A program made the translations under genes and the position numbers. 64,000 nucleotides of DNA from SAR202 cluster bacterium bin87 (GTDB lineage Bacteria > Chloroflexota > Dehalococcoidia > Lucifugimonadales > UBA3495): assembly GCA_002238825.1 (NCBI GenBank), contig MPNC01000006.1:178635-242634 (forward strand). The letters are read 5' to 3'. The notes beneath the pieces are model-generated. The model saw nothing but the letters and a program-made list of their open reading frames with translations. It was not told the DNA's origin and searched no databases. Shown here in pieces: positions 28,574 to 37,485 of the stretch. Position 1 is the first letter of the stretch. Each line of letters starts with the position of its first letter.

Positions 28574-29605
28574 ATGGCTACCTATCTGTACGTATCGCTG
28601 CAGGGGGACGACGTCATCGCCCGGTACGATCTGGATCCGGCCACGGGCGGGTTGACGGGGCGGACCGAGTTTGCGCTGGCGGGCATGCCGGCGCCGATGG
28701 CGACGGATCCCGGGAAGCGTTACCTGTTCGTGGGACGGCGGCGGCCGGGGGAGTTCGGGCTGACGTCGTACAGCATCGACGGCAGCAATGGCGACCTGGC
28801 GCGGATCAACGACATCGACCTGGACGGCAATCCGGTGCATCTCTTTGTCGACCGCACCGGGAACTACCTGCTGTCGGCCTACTACTACCAGTCGCGGGTG
28901 GGCGTGCACGGCTTCGACGACGGCGGGCGGCTGGACGCCACGCCCATCGAGTGGCGGGAGACGGGCATCGGCGCGCACTACGTGCAGACTGACGCGTCCA
29001 ACCGCTATGCCTTCGTGCCGCACATCGCCGAGGGGTCGCAGACCGGGCCCAACGCCATCTTCCAGTTCCGGTTCGACGAGTCGACAGGCCGGCTGACGCC
29101 CAACACGCCGGACCGGGCCAACCCCACGTCACCCGAGGGGCCGCGGCACATCTGCTTCAACCCCAACCTGGACGTGGTGTACGCGTCCAACGAGCAGGGG
29201 TGCAGCGTCACCGCCTACCGTTTCGACGCCGACGCCGGTACGCTGTCGCCCTTCCAGACCGTGCCGACGCTGCCGGAGGGTTTCACGGAGCGGAACACCT
29301 GCTCGCAGATCCAGATCACGCCGTCAGGGCGGTTCCTGTACGCGCCCAACCGGGGGCACAACAGCGTGGCCGGCTTTGCCGTGGACCAGAGCGACGGCAG
29401 CCTGACCGCCATCGGGCGGGTGTCCACCGAGGCGGTGCCGCGGGCCTTCAGCCTGGACACCACGGGCAGCTACCTGTACGCGTCGGGCCTGGATACCGGG
29501 CGGCTGGCGTCCTACCGGGTGAACCAGGACAGCGGGGAACTGGAGCCGCTGGAGGTGTATGACATCGGGCGGGAGCCGATGTGGGTGCTGATCATCGACC
29601 TGTGA
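28574..29605 (+). CDS. Lactonase family beta-propeller protein (6-phosphogluconolactonase-like)
   Basis: ATYLYVSLQGDDVIARYDLDPATGGL...GPRHICFNPNLDVVYASNEQGCSVTAYRFD. Confidence 0.82.
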   Translation: MATYLYVSLQGDDVIARYDLDPATGGLTGRTEFALAGMPAPMATDPGKRYLFVGRRRPGEFGLTSYSIDGSNGDLARINDIDLDGNPVHLFVDRTGNYLLSAYYYQSRVGVHGFDDGGRLDATPIEWRETGIGAHYVQTDASNRYAFVPHIAEGSQTGPNAIFQFRFDESTGRLTPNTPDRANPTSPEGPRHICFNPNLDVVYASNEQGCSVTAYRFDADAGTLSPFQTVPTLPEGFTERNTCSQIQITPSGRFLYAPNRGHNSVAGFAVDQSDGSLTAIGRVSTEAVPRAFSLDTTGSYLYASGLDTGRLASYRVNQDSGELEPLEVYDIGREPMWVLIIDL

Positions 29606-29765
29606 GTAACTGTTCAGACTTGCGGGGAAAATGTCATTGCGAGCGCAGCGCGGCAATCCCGTTGGGGCAATAGATTCCTTCGGGACAGGCGCGGCTGCTA
29701 CGGCGTCGAGATTGCCACGGCGCAAGCGCCTCGCAATGACAACCTCCTGAATTCTGAACAGTTAC
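29606..29765. mobile_element. 160-bp MITE, copy 1 (TIR GTAACTGTTCAG)
   Basis: Ends gtaactgttcag / ctgaacagttac; 8-bp target duplication ACCTGTGA on both sides. Confidence 0.93.
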
Positions 29766-29857
29766 ACCTGTGACGGCGCATGGCCGGCAATCGCGGCTGG
29801 GTGGTAGTATGGAAGGGTGGTCGACGCGGCCGCCGCTGGTCCATAGGGGCCTCGCGT

Positions 29858-29932
29858 GGGGGCTTAGCTCAGTGGGAGAGCACCTGCTTTGCAAGCAGGG
29901 GGTCACGGGTTCGAATCCCGTAGCCTCCACCA
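29858..29932 (+). tRNA. tRNA-Ala (TGC anticodon), CCA encoded
   Basis: GGGGGCTTAGCTCAGTGGGAGAGCACCTGCTTTGCAAGCAGGGGGTCACGGGTTCGAATCCCGTAGCCTCCACCA folds as a cloverleaf. Confidence 0.96.
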
Positions 29933-30060
29933 TTTTCCTTCTAGAACCTCATATGCACAAACGGCGTTTTGTGTCGGGTTGTGTTGCCATCCTCGCCCCG
30001 AGAACGTCGGAGATGACTGGCCAACAGTCATCGTGTGAACCAAACCGGGCATCAATGCTG

Positions 30061-30220
30061 GTAACTGTTCAGAGTTGCGGGGAAAGTGTCATTGCGAGCG
30101 CAGCGCGGCAATCCCGTTGGCGCATGAGAGTCCTTCGGGACAGGCGTGGCTGCTACGGCGTCGAGATTGCCACGGCGCAAGCGCCTCGCAATGACAACCT
30201 ACTGAATTCTGAACAGTTAC
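30061..30220. mobile_element. 160-bp MITE, copy 2
   Basis: gtaactgttcag ... ctgaacagttac; 8-bp target duplication CAATGCTG. Confidence 0.93.
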
Positions 30221-30253
30221 CAATGCTGGCCCAAACTATACGAACAACGGGGA

Positions 30254-30553
30254 CTAAATCGATAATAGCCGAGTGTACGCCTCCCTTGCTCTGACCATTA
30301 CCTCATCCGGGGTTTTCATGTATTCCTCCCACACCCGGTAGGTCAAACCAGCTCGGTTGCTAAGCCCCCTACCTTGTACCCGAGAATCTAAGGCGTCAAA
30401 ATTTCTTTTCCGCATGCACAACGCCGCATGCGTCCTTCCCATGGTTTCAGCCAGACGTTGAACATCTGGATGCCGGTCGAAAGCGCGGCCATGGGTAATC
30501 TTTCCGTAGAGCACTGCAAGGTCTTGTTCGTATGTCCAGTTATTGCGTGGCAT
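30254..30553 (-). CDS. Stand-alone putative DNA-recognition domain (resembles N-terminal domains of some HNH endonucleases)
   Basis: NWTYEQDLAVLYGKITHGRAFDRHPDVQRLAETMGRTHAALCMRKRNFDALDSRVQGRGLSNRA. Confidence 0.5.
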   Translation of the reverse strand: MPRNNWTYEQDLAVLYGKITHGRAFDRHPDVQRLAETMGRTHAALCMRKRNFDALDSRVQGRGLSNRAGLTYRVWEEYMKTPDEVMVRAREAYTRLLSI

Positions 30554-30590
30554 GAAATGTCTCCAAGGGGTCTGCTCGTGGTTGGCTACT

Positions 30591-31508
30591 TAGAGCATAT
30601 CCTAATAACCCGGCGGCCCTGATTGTGATGAGGGCGTAGGCGAAATGCAGAAAGGCGATGTAGTTTTCGGGGGACTTGTCCCAGCGTACCAGGATACGCC
30701 GGAAACGGTTCAACCAGCTATGAGTGCGTTCCACCACCCAGTGCCGAGCCTTGAAACCGGCCTCCCGTTTGATGGCCTTCGCTTCCTCGCCCCGACTGCG
30801 GATGTGGGCGGTGAAGCCGAACTCATCCAGGGTGCGGCGCACCTCGGCGAAGTCGTAGCGTTTGTCCAGGCACATCCCCTGGGGATGGTCCGGATCTGGG
30901 CGTTGGCCGCGGTATGGGCAAGCTGTCCACCGTGGCCCGCACCAGCTTCATGTCGTGGTGGTTGGCCCCATCCACCGCCCGGGCGACCGGAATGCCCGAG
31001 GCCTCAGTCAGCAGGCTGCGCTTGACGCCCCCTTGCCTCGGTCGGTGGGGTTGGGGCCGGTTTTTCCCCCCACCCAGGGGCGATTTGGTCATGGCGCCGT
31101 CCATGCTCACCCAACTCCAGTCCAGTCCCCTCAGTTCGTCCTAGCGTTCCAGCCCCACCCGCCACAACTCCAGGAACACCCCAGCGGCCACCCATTCCTG
31201 AAAGCGCAGGTGGGCGGTGGACCCGGAACAGATGCCGTTGGCGCAGGTGCGGTCGGGAACCCGGGGACGGCCGCCGCCGAACGGATGGGTGTTCACACGT
31301 TCGGGGATCAGGGGCTGCAGCACTTCCCAGAGCTCGTCGGAGATCTGGAAAGCGCCGGTGGTGGGATTGGTCCTGGAGGCCGGGCCAGCCCGCTTGGGAC
31401 GCGGGGGCTTGGGCTCTCTCGCTTTGGTCGTTGCCCCAGTCTAGATGCAACCCTGGCCTGACTTCCCGGAACGGGACCGCGCGTTTTCACCAGCTATTAG
31501 GATAGGCT
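30591..31508 (-). pseudogene. Decayed IS5-family insertion sequence inserted in an ISAs1-type element
   Basis: TIR gagcatatcctaata / tattaggataggct; transposase pieces GFKARHWVVERTHSWLNRFRRILVRWDKSPENYIAFLHFAYALI in broken frames. Confidence 0.85.
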
Positions 31509-31963
31509 CTTAGGGTCTTGCCATCGATTGCCACCACCTCTCCCTGGGCCAGCGCGTTCACCGAACGTACCCAGTCCATGAAGCAGGTGGAGAACTGCTC
31601 CGGATCGAGCAGCCGGAGCACCCGACCGAAGGTGTCATGGGATGGTATCCCGTTGGGCAGTTGCAGGAACTGGCGGAACCAATCCTCCCTGGCCTTGCCG
31701 AACTCCCCAATCTCCACCCAGTTGTCGGCGCCGCAGATCACGGCGCACAGGGTGATGACGATGATGTCCAGCAGTTCATGCCTTTTGGCATGTCCGGTTC
31801 TCGGGTCTTCCAGTATTCCAGACCGTTCCGCAATCGAAAGCGGTACATTGTCCATCGCTACCACGCACCCCAGACAATCGGATCGTGACAACAGTTCAGC
31901 CCTATTTTTAGAATGATCTGAAATGCGATTGCCCTGGTGAGGGTTCCGCTCCACTTGACACAA
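31505..31963 (-). pseudogene. ISAs1-family transposase, N-terminal remnant truncated by IS5
   Basis: LEDPRTGHAKRHELLDIIVITLCAVICGADNWVEIGEFGKAREDWFRQFLQLPNGIPSHDTFGRVLRLLDPEQF...VAIDGKTLR. Confidence 0.88.
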
Positions 31964-32018
31964 ATTGGGCGGACACTTAAACTTGTTGCCAACTTACCAA
32001 GCTAATGGAATCCCGGTG

Positions 32019-32110
32019 AGGCAGGAGGAGCGGCTGATTATGAGCGCCCCTGAATCAATCGAAACCTACCGCCCAAGCGCCACGGCCGCAGCCGTGGCGT
32101 TTTTTTTGGC
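32019..32110 (+). promoter_or_regulatory. SD-ATG-terminator mini-unit 1
   Basis: ggaggagcggctgattATGAGCGCCCC... followed by gcgccacggc-cgca-gccgtggcg-tttttttt. Confidence 0.6.
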
Positions 32111-32125
32111 CAACGCCGTACCGGG

Positions 32126-32220
32126 CGACGGCAAGGAGGGGAACGATAATATGATCGCCCCAGATATCGCGCAATTGCCCACCCTGGGCGCCACGACCGA
32201 AGGTCGTGGCGCTTTTTTCT
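32126..32220 (+). promoter_or_regulatory. SD-ATG-terminator mini-unit 2
   Basis: aaggaggggaacgataatATGATCGCCCC... followed by gcgccacgac-cgaa-ggtcgtggcgc-ttttttct. Confidence 0.6.
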
Positions 32221-32377
32221 TGCCTGAACCCAGAGACTGCCCGGCGGAGCTCATCGCCAACGTTCCGCCGGGTCCGCTGCGATCGGGTATCGCGATGGGA
32301 TGCGGGCCTCAGGTGGCTTCAACCTGAACGTTTGCGTCCGCCAATTCAAAGACTGTCGCGTTACACAGGAGGTTCCC

Positions 32378-33139
32378 ATGGCGGCGATAATGCAGGACTA
32401 CCGTGCAGTCTTCATCAGCGATACCCACCTTGGCTTCAAAGGTTCGCGAGCCAAGGCGTTGACCGCATTCCTGGAGAGCCACCACAGCGAACACCTATAT
32501 CTCGTCGGCGATATCGTTGACGCCTGGCGCATGCACCGCAAGGTCTATTGGCCCAGGCACCACACCCGCGTCGTCAGCGAACTGCTGGCCAAATCCAACA
32601 ATGGCACCACGGTTCACTACATCGTCGGCAACCACGACGAGACATTTCGCAGCTGGCTCGATTGGGGGCTGAGCCTGGGCAAAATCAGGTTTTCCAACGA
32701 ACTGGACCATTACGGTCTGGACGGTAAACGGTACCTGGTAATCCACGGCGACCTCTTCGATGGGCTGATGCACAGCGGCGTCGGGCGCATGGTCATGTTC
32801 CTGGGAACGTGGGGTTACGACGTGCTGCTGTCGATCAACGGGTACACCGACTGGGTGCTGGGCCTGTTCAACATGCCGCCCCGCAGCCTCACCTCGCTTG
32901 CCAAACGCCGTACCAAATCTGCCGTTTCCTACGTCCTCAAGTTTGAATCGCTGCTTTCCGAACACGCCCGACGACACCGGTACGACGGCGTAATTTGTGG
33001 GCACATCCACACGCCCGAAATCAAAAAGATCGACGACACCATCTACATGAACTGCGGCGACTGGGTGGAAAACTGCAGCGCCCTGGTAGAGCATCACGAC
33101 GGCAGGTGGGAATTGGTCAAGTGGCATGAAGACGAGTAA
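32378..33139 (+). CDS. UDP-2,3-diacylglucosamine-hydrolase-like metallophosphoesterase
   Basis: FISDTHLG, VGDIVDAW, IVGNHDE, VIHGD, ICGHIHTPE metallophosphoesterase motifs. Confidence 0.85.
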   Translation: MAAIMQDYRAVFISDTHLGFKGSRAKALTAFLESHHSEHLYLVGDIVDAWRMHRKVYWPRHHTRVVSELLAKSNNGTTVHYIVGNHDETFRSWLDWGLSLGKIRFSNELDHYGLDGKRYLVIHGDLFDGLMHSGVGRMVMFLGTWGYDVLLSINGYTDWVLGLFNMPPRSLTSLAKRRTKSAVSYVLKFESLLSEHARRHRYDGVICGHIHTPEIKKIDDTIYMNCGDWVENCSALVEHHDGRWELVKWHEDE

Positions 33140-34175
33140 TCGACCGCGCCTTGCGCTGGTAACCGACGCCTGGTCGCCCCAGGTCAACGGAGTGGTAACC
33201 ACCCTTTCGAATCTGGTTCGGCTGGTGCGGGCATCGGGCATCGACGTGACGGTGGTCGAGCCCTCCATGTTCCGCTCCATCCGGCTGCCCGGTTACGCCG
33301 AGGTGCGTGTGGCTGCCGCTCCGGTAGCAGTCTACAAAACCATAGGCGCGCTCCGGCCCGATTACGTTCACATCGCCACCGAAGGCCCCTTGGGCGCCAT
33401 CGCCCGGTTCTGGTGCCGGCGGCGCAGTTTCCCGTTTACCACCAGCTACCACACCCAATTTGACCAATACGCCAAACGAGTGTACGGCATCCCTCCGGCG
33501 CCGGTAACCGCCTACATGCGCTGGTTCCACGGCACCGCCGAGAAAACCCTCGTCCCCACTCCCAGCGTGGCCCGGGAGCTGGAATCCACTGGCTTTCAAA
33601 ACCTGGTGGTCTGGTCCCGCGGCGTCGATTCCGCCTTATATCACCCCTCCGCCAGGGACGCCGACTGGTACGACACCGGCAACCCCGACGCTCGCGTGCT
33701 CCTTTACGTGGGCCGAGTCAGCAAGGAAAAGAGCGTGGAGGACTTCTGCCGGCTGGCTCAAAGCCCTGGTTACTCGTGCTGGGTGGTTGGCGACGGCCCC
33801 CACCGCCGGGAACTGGCGGAACGCTACGGGGATCGCGTCCGCTTCGTCGGGTACAAATACGGTGAGGAACTGGCCAGGTTTTACGCCTCCGCCGACGTCA
33901 TGGTGTTCCCCAGCCGCACCGACACATTCGGCAACGTGATGACCGAGAGCATGGCCACCGGAACTCCCATCGCCGCCTACCCGGTTACCGGCCCCATCGA
34001 CGTGGTGGCCGACGGATATTCCGGCGCCCTGGAAGAAAACCTGGCCGCCGCCGTGGAAAGAGCGCTGGCGTGCGACCGGGACCAAGTGCGTGAGTACGCC
34101 ACCCGCTTCTCTTGGGAATCCTGCGCCCAGACCTTCATCGAATCCCTCGCCCGGCCGGACACTGACAAAGCTTAA
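33126..34175 (+). CDS. Glycosyltransferase, GT4/GT1-like (MgtA/PimB-type)
   Basis: RLALVTDAWSPQVNGVVTTLSNLVRLVRASGIDVTVVEP...TTSYHTQFDQYAKR...VFPSRTDTFGNVMTESMATGTPIAAYPVTGP; overlaps the upstream CDS. Confidence 0.9.
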   Translation: MKTSNRPRLALVTDAWSPQVNGVVTTLSNLVRLVRASGIDVTVVEPSMFRSIRLPGYAEVRVAAAPVAVYKTIGALRPDYVHIATEGPLGAIARFWCRRRSFPFTTSYHTQFDQYAKRVYGIPPAPVTAYMRWFHGTAEKTLVPTPSVARELESTGFQNLVVWSRGVDSALYHPSARDADWYDTGNPDARVLLYVGRVSKEKSVEDFCRLAQSPGYSCWVVGDGPHRRELAERYGDRVRFVGYKYGEELARFYASADVMVFPSRTDTFGNVMTESMATGTPIAAYPVTGPIDVVADGYSGALEENLAAAVERALACDRDQVREYATRFSWESCAQTFIESLARPDTDKA

Positions 34176-34207
34176 CTCAACGAACCCCCATCCGCCGGGG
34201 TGGTTAA

Positions 34208-35575
34208 CTATCCGGCCAAACCCGGTCCCACCAGTTGAAGTGGGCCGGCCTCCGGTAAACTGCTGCGCACTGAGCCCCGACCCACTCCAAGGTACTCAAA
34301 CCCCAGGCGATCCATCTCCATCGGGTCCAGCGCGTTGCGCCCGTCGAACACGTACCGCGGCGGCAGCATGCAGCGGGCCACGATCTGCCAGTCCGATTGA
34401 ACGATCTGGTCCCACTCAGTCAGCAGTACCAGCGCCTGGGCCCGATTGGCCGCCTCCGCCACGCTGGGCACCAGGTCGACCGACGGCGGCAGGTGGGGTC
34501 GTGCCGACTCCGAGGCGTGGGGGTCGAAGGCCCGAATGCCGATCCCCTCGTCCACCAGAGCCCGGATGAGGTCCAAGGACGGGGCATCCCTCACGTCGTC
34601 GGTTTCCGGCTTGAAGGACAACCCCAGGATGCCCACCCGCAGACCGGACAACGCGCCGTCGAACCGGCGCCGCAATGCGTGCAGCGGCAGCACCCTCTGC
34701 CGGTTGTTAGTGTTGATAACGGACCGCAGCAGGTCGGCGTTTGCCCCGCTGGTCAGGGCCAGGTAGTCCAGCGCCCGTACGTCCTTGGGGAAGCACGACC
34801 CGCCATACCCGACACCGGCGTATATCCTGGCCCCCGTGCGGGAATCCATGGCCAGACCTTCGCTGACCGCATCTATGGACGCCCCCACCGACCCGCAAAG
34901 CGCAGCTATCTCGTTGATAAAGGATATGCGGGTGGCGAGGAAGGCGTTGGAGGCGTACTTGATCATCTCCGCGCTGGTCACGTCGGTGACTATGTGCGGC
35001 GCCTCTATCCCGACATGCATCCGTTCCGCCAGCTCCACCGTTGCATAGTCTTCGGCCCCAACCACGATGCGGTCCGGCGCGTCCCAGTCCCTCACGGCCC
35101 GTCCCTCCCGCAAAAACTCCGGGTTAGAGACGTACCGGATGCCAGTTCCCGTCAATTCGTGCTCAATAATCCGGCGGCCCGTGCCGGGGGGAACCGTGCT
35201 TTTCATCACCACCACCAGGCCGGGACGCCCAACGGCTTTGATCCACGAAACCGCAGCCATCACCTGGTTCAGGTCGGCGCCGCCGCCGTGGGTGGTAGGT
35301 GTTCCGGTGGCGATCAACGCCGCTTCGCCCAGATCTTCCACCACGTCATCCCGGTGCCGAAAGCACAGCAGACCACTGGCCAACCCCTCCGCAACCCTCG
35401 CTTCCAGGCCCGGTTCGTAGAGGGGAACGCGCCCTTTGTCCAGGGCTTCGATACGGACGCGGTCGATGTCGACGCCCAGGACCTCATGCCCCCCCGCCGC
35501 CAACCCGGCCGCCGCCACGGTGCCCACGTATCCCATACCAACTACGGTGATCTTCAATTCCGATCCTCCTGCCAT
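34208..35575 (-). CDS. UDP-glucose/GDP-mannose 6-dehydrogenase family protein
   Basis: KITVVGMGYVGTVAAAGLAAGGHEVLGVDID, GYGGSCFPKDVRAL. Confidence 0.92.
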   Translation of the reverse strand: MAGGSELKITVVGMGYVGTVAAAGLAAGGHEVLGVDIDRVRIEALDKGRVPLYEPGLEARVAEGLASGLLCFRHRDDVVEDLGEAALIATGTPTTHGGGADLNQVMAAVSWIKAVGRPGLVVVMKSTVPPGTGRRIIEHELTGTGIRYVSNPEFLREGRAVRDWDAPDRIVVGAEDYATVELAERMHVGIEAPHIVTDVTSAEMIKYASNAFLATRISFINEIAALCGSVGASIDAVSEGLAMDSRTGARIYAGVGYGGSCFPKDVRALDYLALTSGANADLLRSVINTNNRQRVLPLHALRRRFDGALSGLRVGILGLSFKPETDDVRDAPSLDLIRALVDEGIGIRAFDPHASESARPHLPPSVDLVPSVAEAANRAQALVLLTEWDQIVQSDWQIVARCMLPPRYVFDGRNALDPMEMDRLGFEYLGVGRGSVRSSLPEAGPLQLVGPGLAG

Positions 35576-35784
35576 GCGACCGCTCGTATTCAGCAGCCGG
35601 CATCGCGCGCCTTATCTGGATGATGGAAGTGAGACGTCCGCCCGCACCCGGTGCGGGTATGCGGGTGACCCACGACGAATATAACACGACGATGTGCGAC
35701 ACGGGGACGCCGGAACGTAAACCAGTAGCGGGGTTATAGATCCTTGAATCGCTCCAGTTGGCAGGCCAGTTCTCCAGGGTTGGC

Positions 35785-35957
35785 AGCGCGGGGTTCCTGC
35801 AACTGCCCAACGGGATACCATCCCATGACACCTTCGGTCGGGTGTTCCGGCTGCTCGATCCGGAGCAGTTATCCACCTGCTTCATGGACTGGGTACGTTC
35901 GGTGAACGCGCTGGCCCAGGGAGAGGTGATGGCAATCGATGGCAAGACCCTAAGGGG
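35785..35957 (+). pseudogene. ISAs1-family transposase fragment (second copy, inverted relative to 31505..31963)
   Basis: FLQLPNGIPSHDTFGRVFRLLDPEQLSTCFMDWVRSVNALAQGEVMAIDGKTLRG. Confidence 0.85.
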
Positions 35958-36526
35958 CTATCTTAATAACCCGGCGGCCCTGAGTGTGATGAGGGCGCAG
36001 CGAAACGCGGAAAGGCGATGTAGTTGTCGGGGGACTTGTCCCAGCGTACCAGGATGCGCCGGAAACGGTTCAACGAGCTACGGGTGCGTTCCACCACCCA
36101 GCGCCGAGCCTTGAAACCGGCCTCCCGTTTGATGGTCTAGGCTTCCTCGCCGCGACTGCGGATGTGGTCAGTGAAACCGAACTCCTCGAGGGTGCGGCGC
36201 GCCTCGGCGTAGTCGTAGCCTTTGTCCAGGCACATCCCCTGGGGATGCTCTGGGATGGGCGCCGGTCGGGAACCCGGGGACGGCCGCCGCCGAACCGATG
36301 AGTGTTCACATGCTCTGGGATCAGGGGTTGCCGCACTTCCCAGAGTTCATCGGAGATCTGGAAAGCGCCGGCGGTGGAATTGGACCTGGAGGCTGGGCCA
36401 GCCCGTTTGGGACGCGGGGCTTGGGATCTCTCGCTTTGGTCATTGCCCAGTCTGGATGCAACCCTGGCCTGGCTTCCCGGAACGGGACCGCGCGTTTTCA
36501 CTAGTTATTGGGATAGGCTCTACGTA
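35957..36526 (-). pseudogene. IS5-family remnant with internal deletion
   Basis: Ends gggctatcttaataacccgg and tattgggataggct; only about 570 bp versus about 910 bp in the other copy. Confidence 0.82.
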
Positions 36527-36838
36527 GTTATCGAGTTCGCGCAGCACCACCATCGGTCGGCATCTACTGACCCGGCGACGCCGCACGAACCTCTCACCAC
36601 ATCCACGTTATTCCGCGGATGACGTGGAACCCACCGACTGGTCGGACAGTCCCATGTCAACGTCTTATTTGACGCAGCACATTCAGGTTAGCGCACCGAT
36701 GTGAAAAGGCCGTGAATTATCGGCCCGTTTCTGTGAAGATTTGATGAAAGCCGGCCACGCCGACCAGCCGTCGGTCGCCGAAAAACTGGCAGCAACCTCC
36801 GCCCAGCGACGCCGAGAGCTGTCAGCATGCCTCTTCTC

Positions 36839-36962
36839 CTCACGCGTACCCAGTCTGTCATCGCGAGGAGCGTAGCGACGTGGCGACCCCGTTGCTGAAA
36901 GAGACCCTGGGCGCCATCACCAGATTGCCACGCTTCGCTCGCAACGACTGTTCGTCGGAAGC
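36839..36962. repeat. Degenerate palindromic element (CTCACGCG arm on left side only)
   Basis: ctcacgcgtacccagtctgtcatcgcgagg ... gattgccacgcttcgctcgcaacgac. Confidence 0.55.
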
Positions 36963-37038
36963 ATCGACGGCATCAGCCGAGCTCCGGATGACCCGAGGGG
37001 TCATTGGATCGCCGCCGATTGGCTCAAGGCCTTTTCCC

Positions 37039-37198
37039 GCAACTGTTCAGACTTGCAGGGAAAGTGTCATTGCGAGCGAAGCGTGGCAATCTCGTTGGTG
37101 TACGGGAGTCCTTTAGGACAGAGGTTGCTGCTACGGTATCGAGATTGCCACGGCGCAAGCGCCTCGCAATGACAACCTCCTGGATCCTGAACACTTAC
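37039..37198. mobile_element. 160-bp MITE, copy 3
   Basis: gcaactgttcag ... ctgaacacttac; 8-bp target duplication CTTTTCCC. Confidence 0.92.
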
Positions 37199-37485
37199 CT
37201 TTTCCCGACCGCAACGCCGGCCGCGCCTGCCGGCTAGGATTACTGCGGTCATGTCGGATGCGACGCTTTGGTGCATGGGGTTTCTCCGGCCGTTGACGGG
37301 GGCAACGCCGCGATACCATCCGGTAGATACGCGATGGGTACGCCGATGGCTCGCCGGTTACAGCGGGGTAACGCCCGGTTAATTTCGCGTTAATGAAAAG
37401 GACACCTTTCTTTTACACCTCCGAAAAGTCAGCGCAATAAAGGGCCTCTACCATCATTCCTGATGTTCCGTAAAGGCCAAACACG

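Noticed and set aside
34397-35623. 408-aa plus-strand ORF
   Set aside because: Antisense of the UDP-glucose 6-dehydrogenase-like gene.
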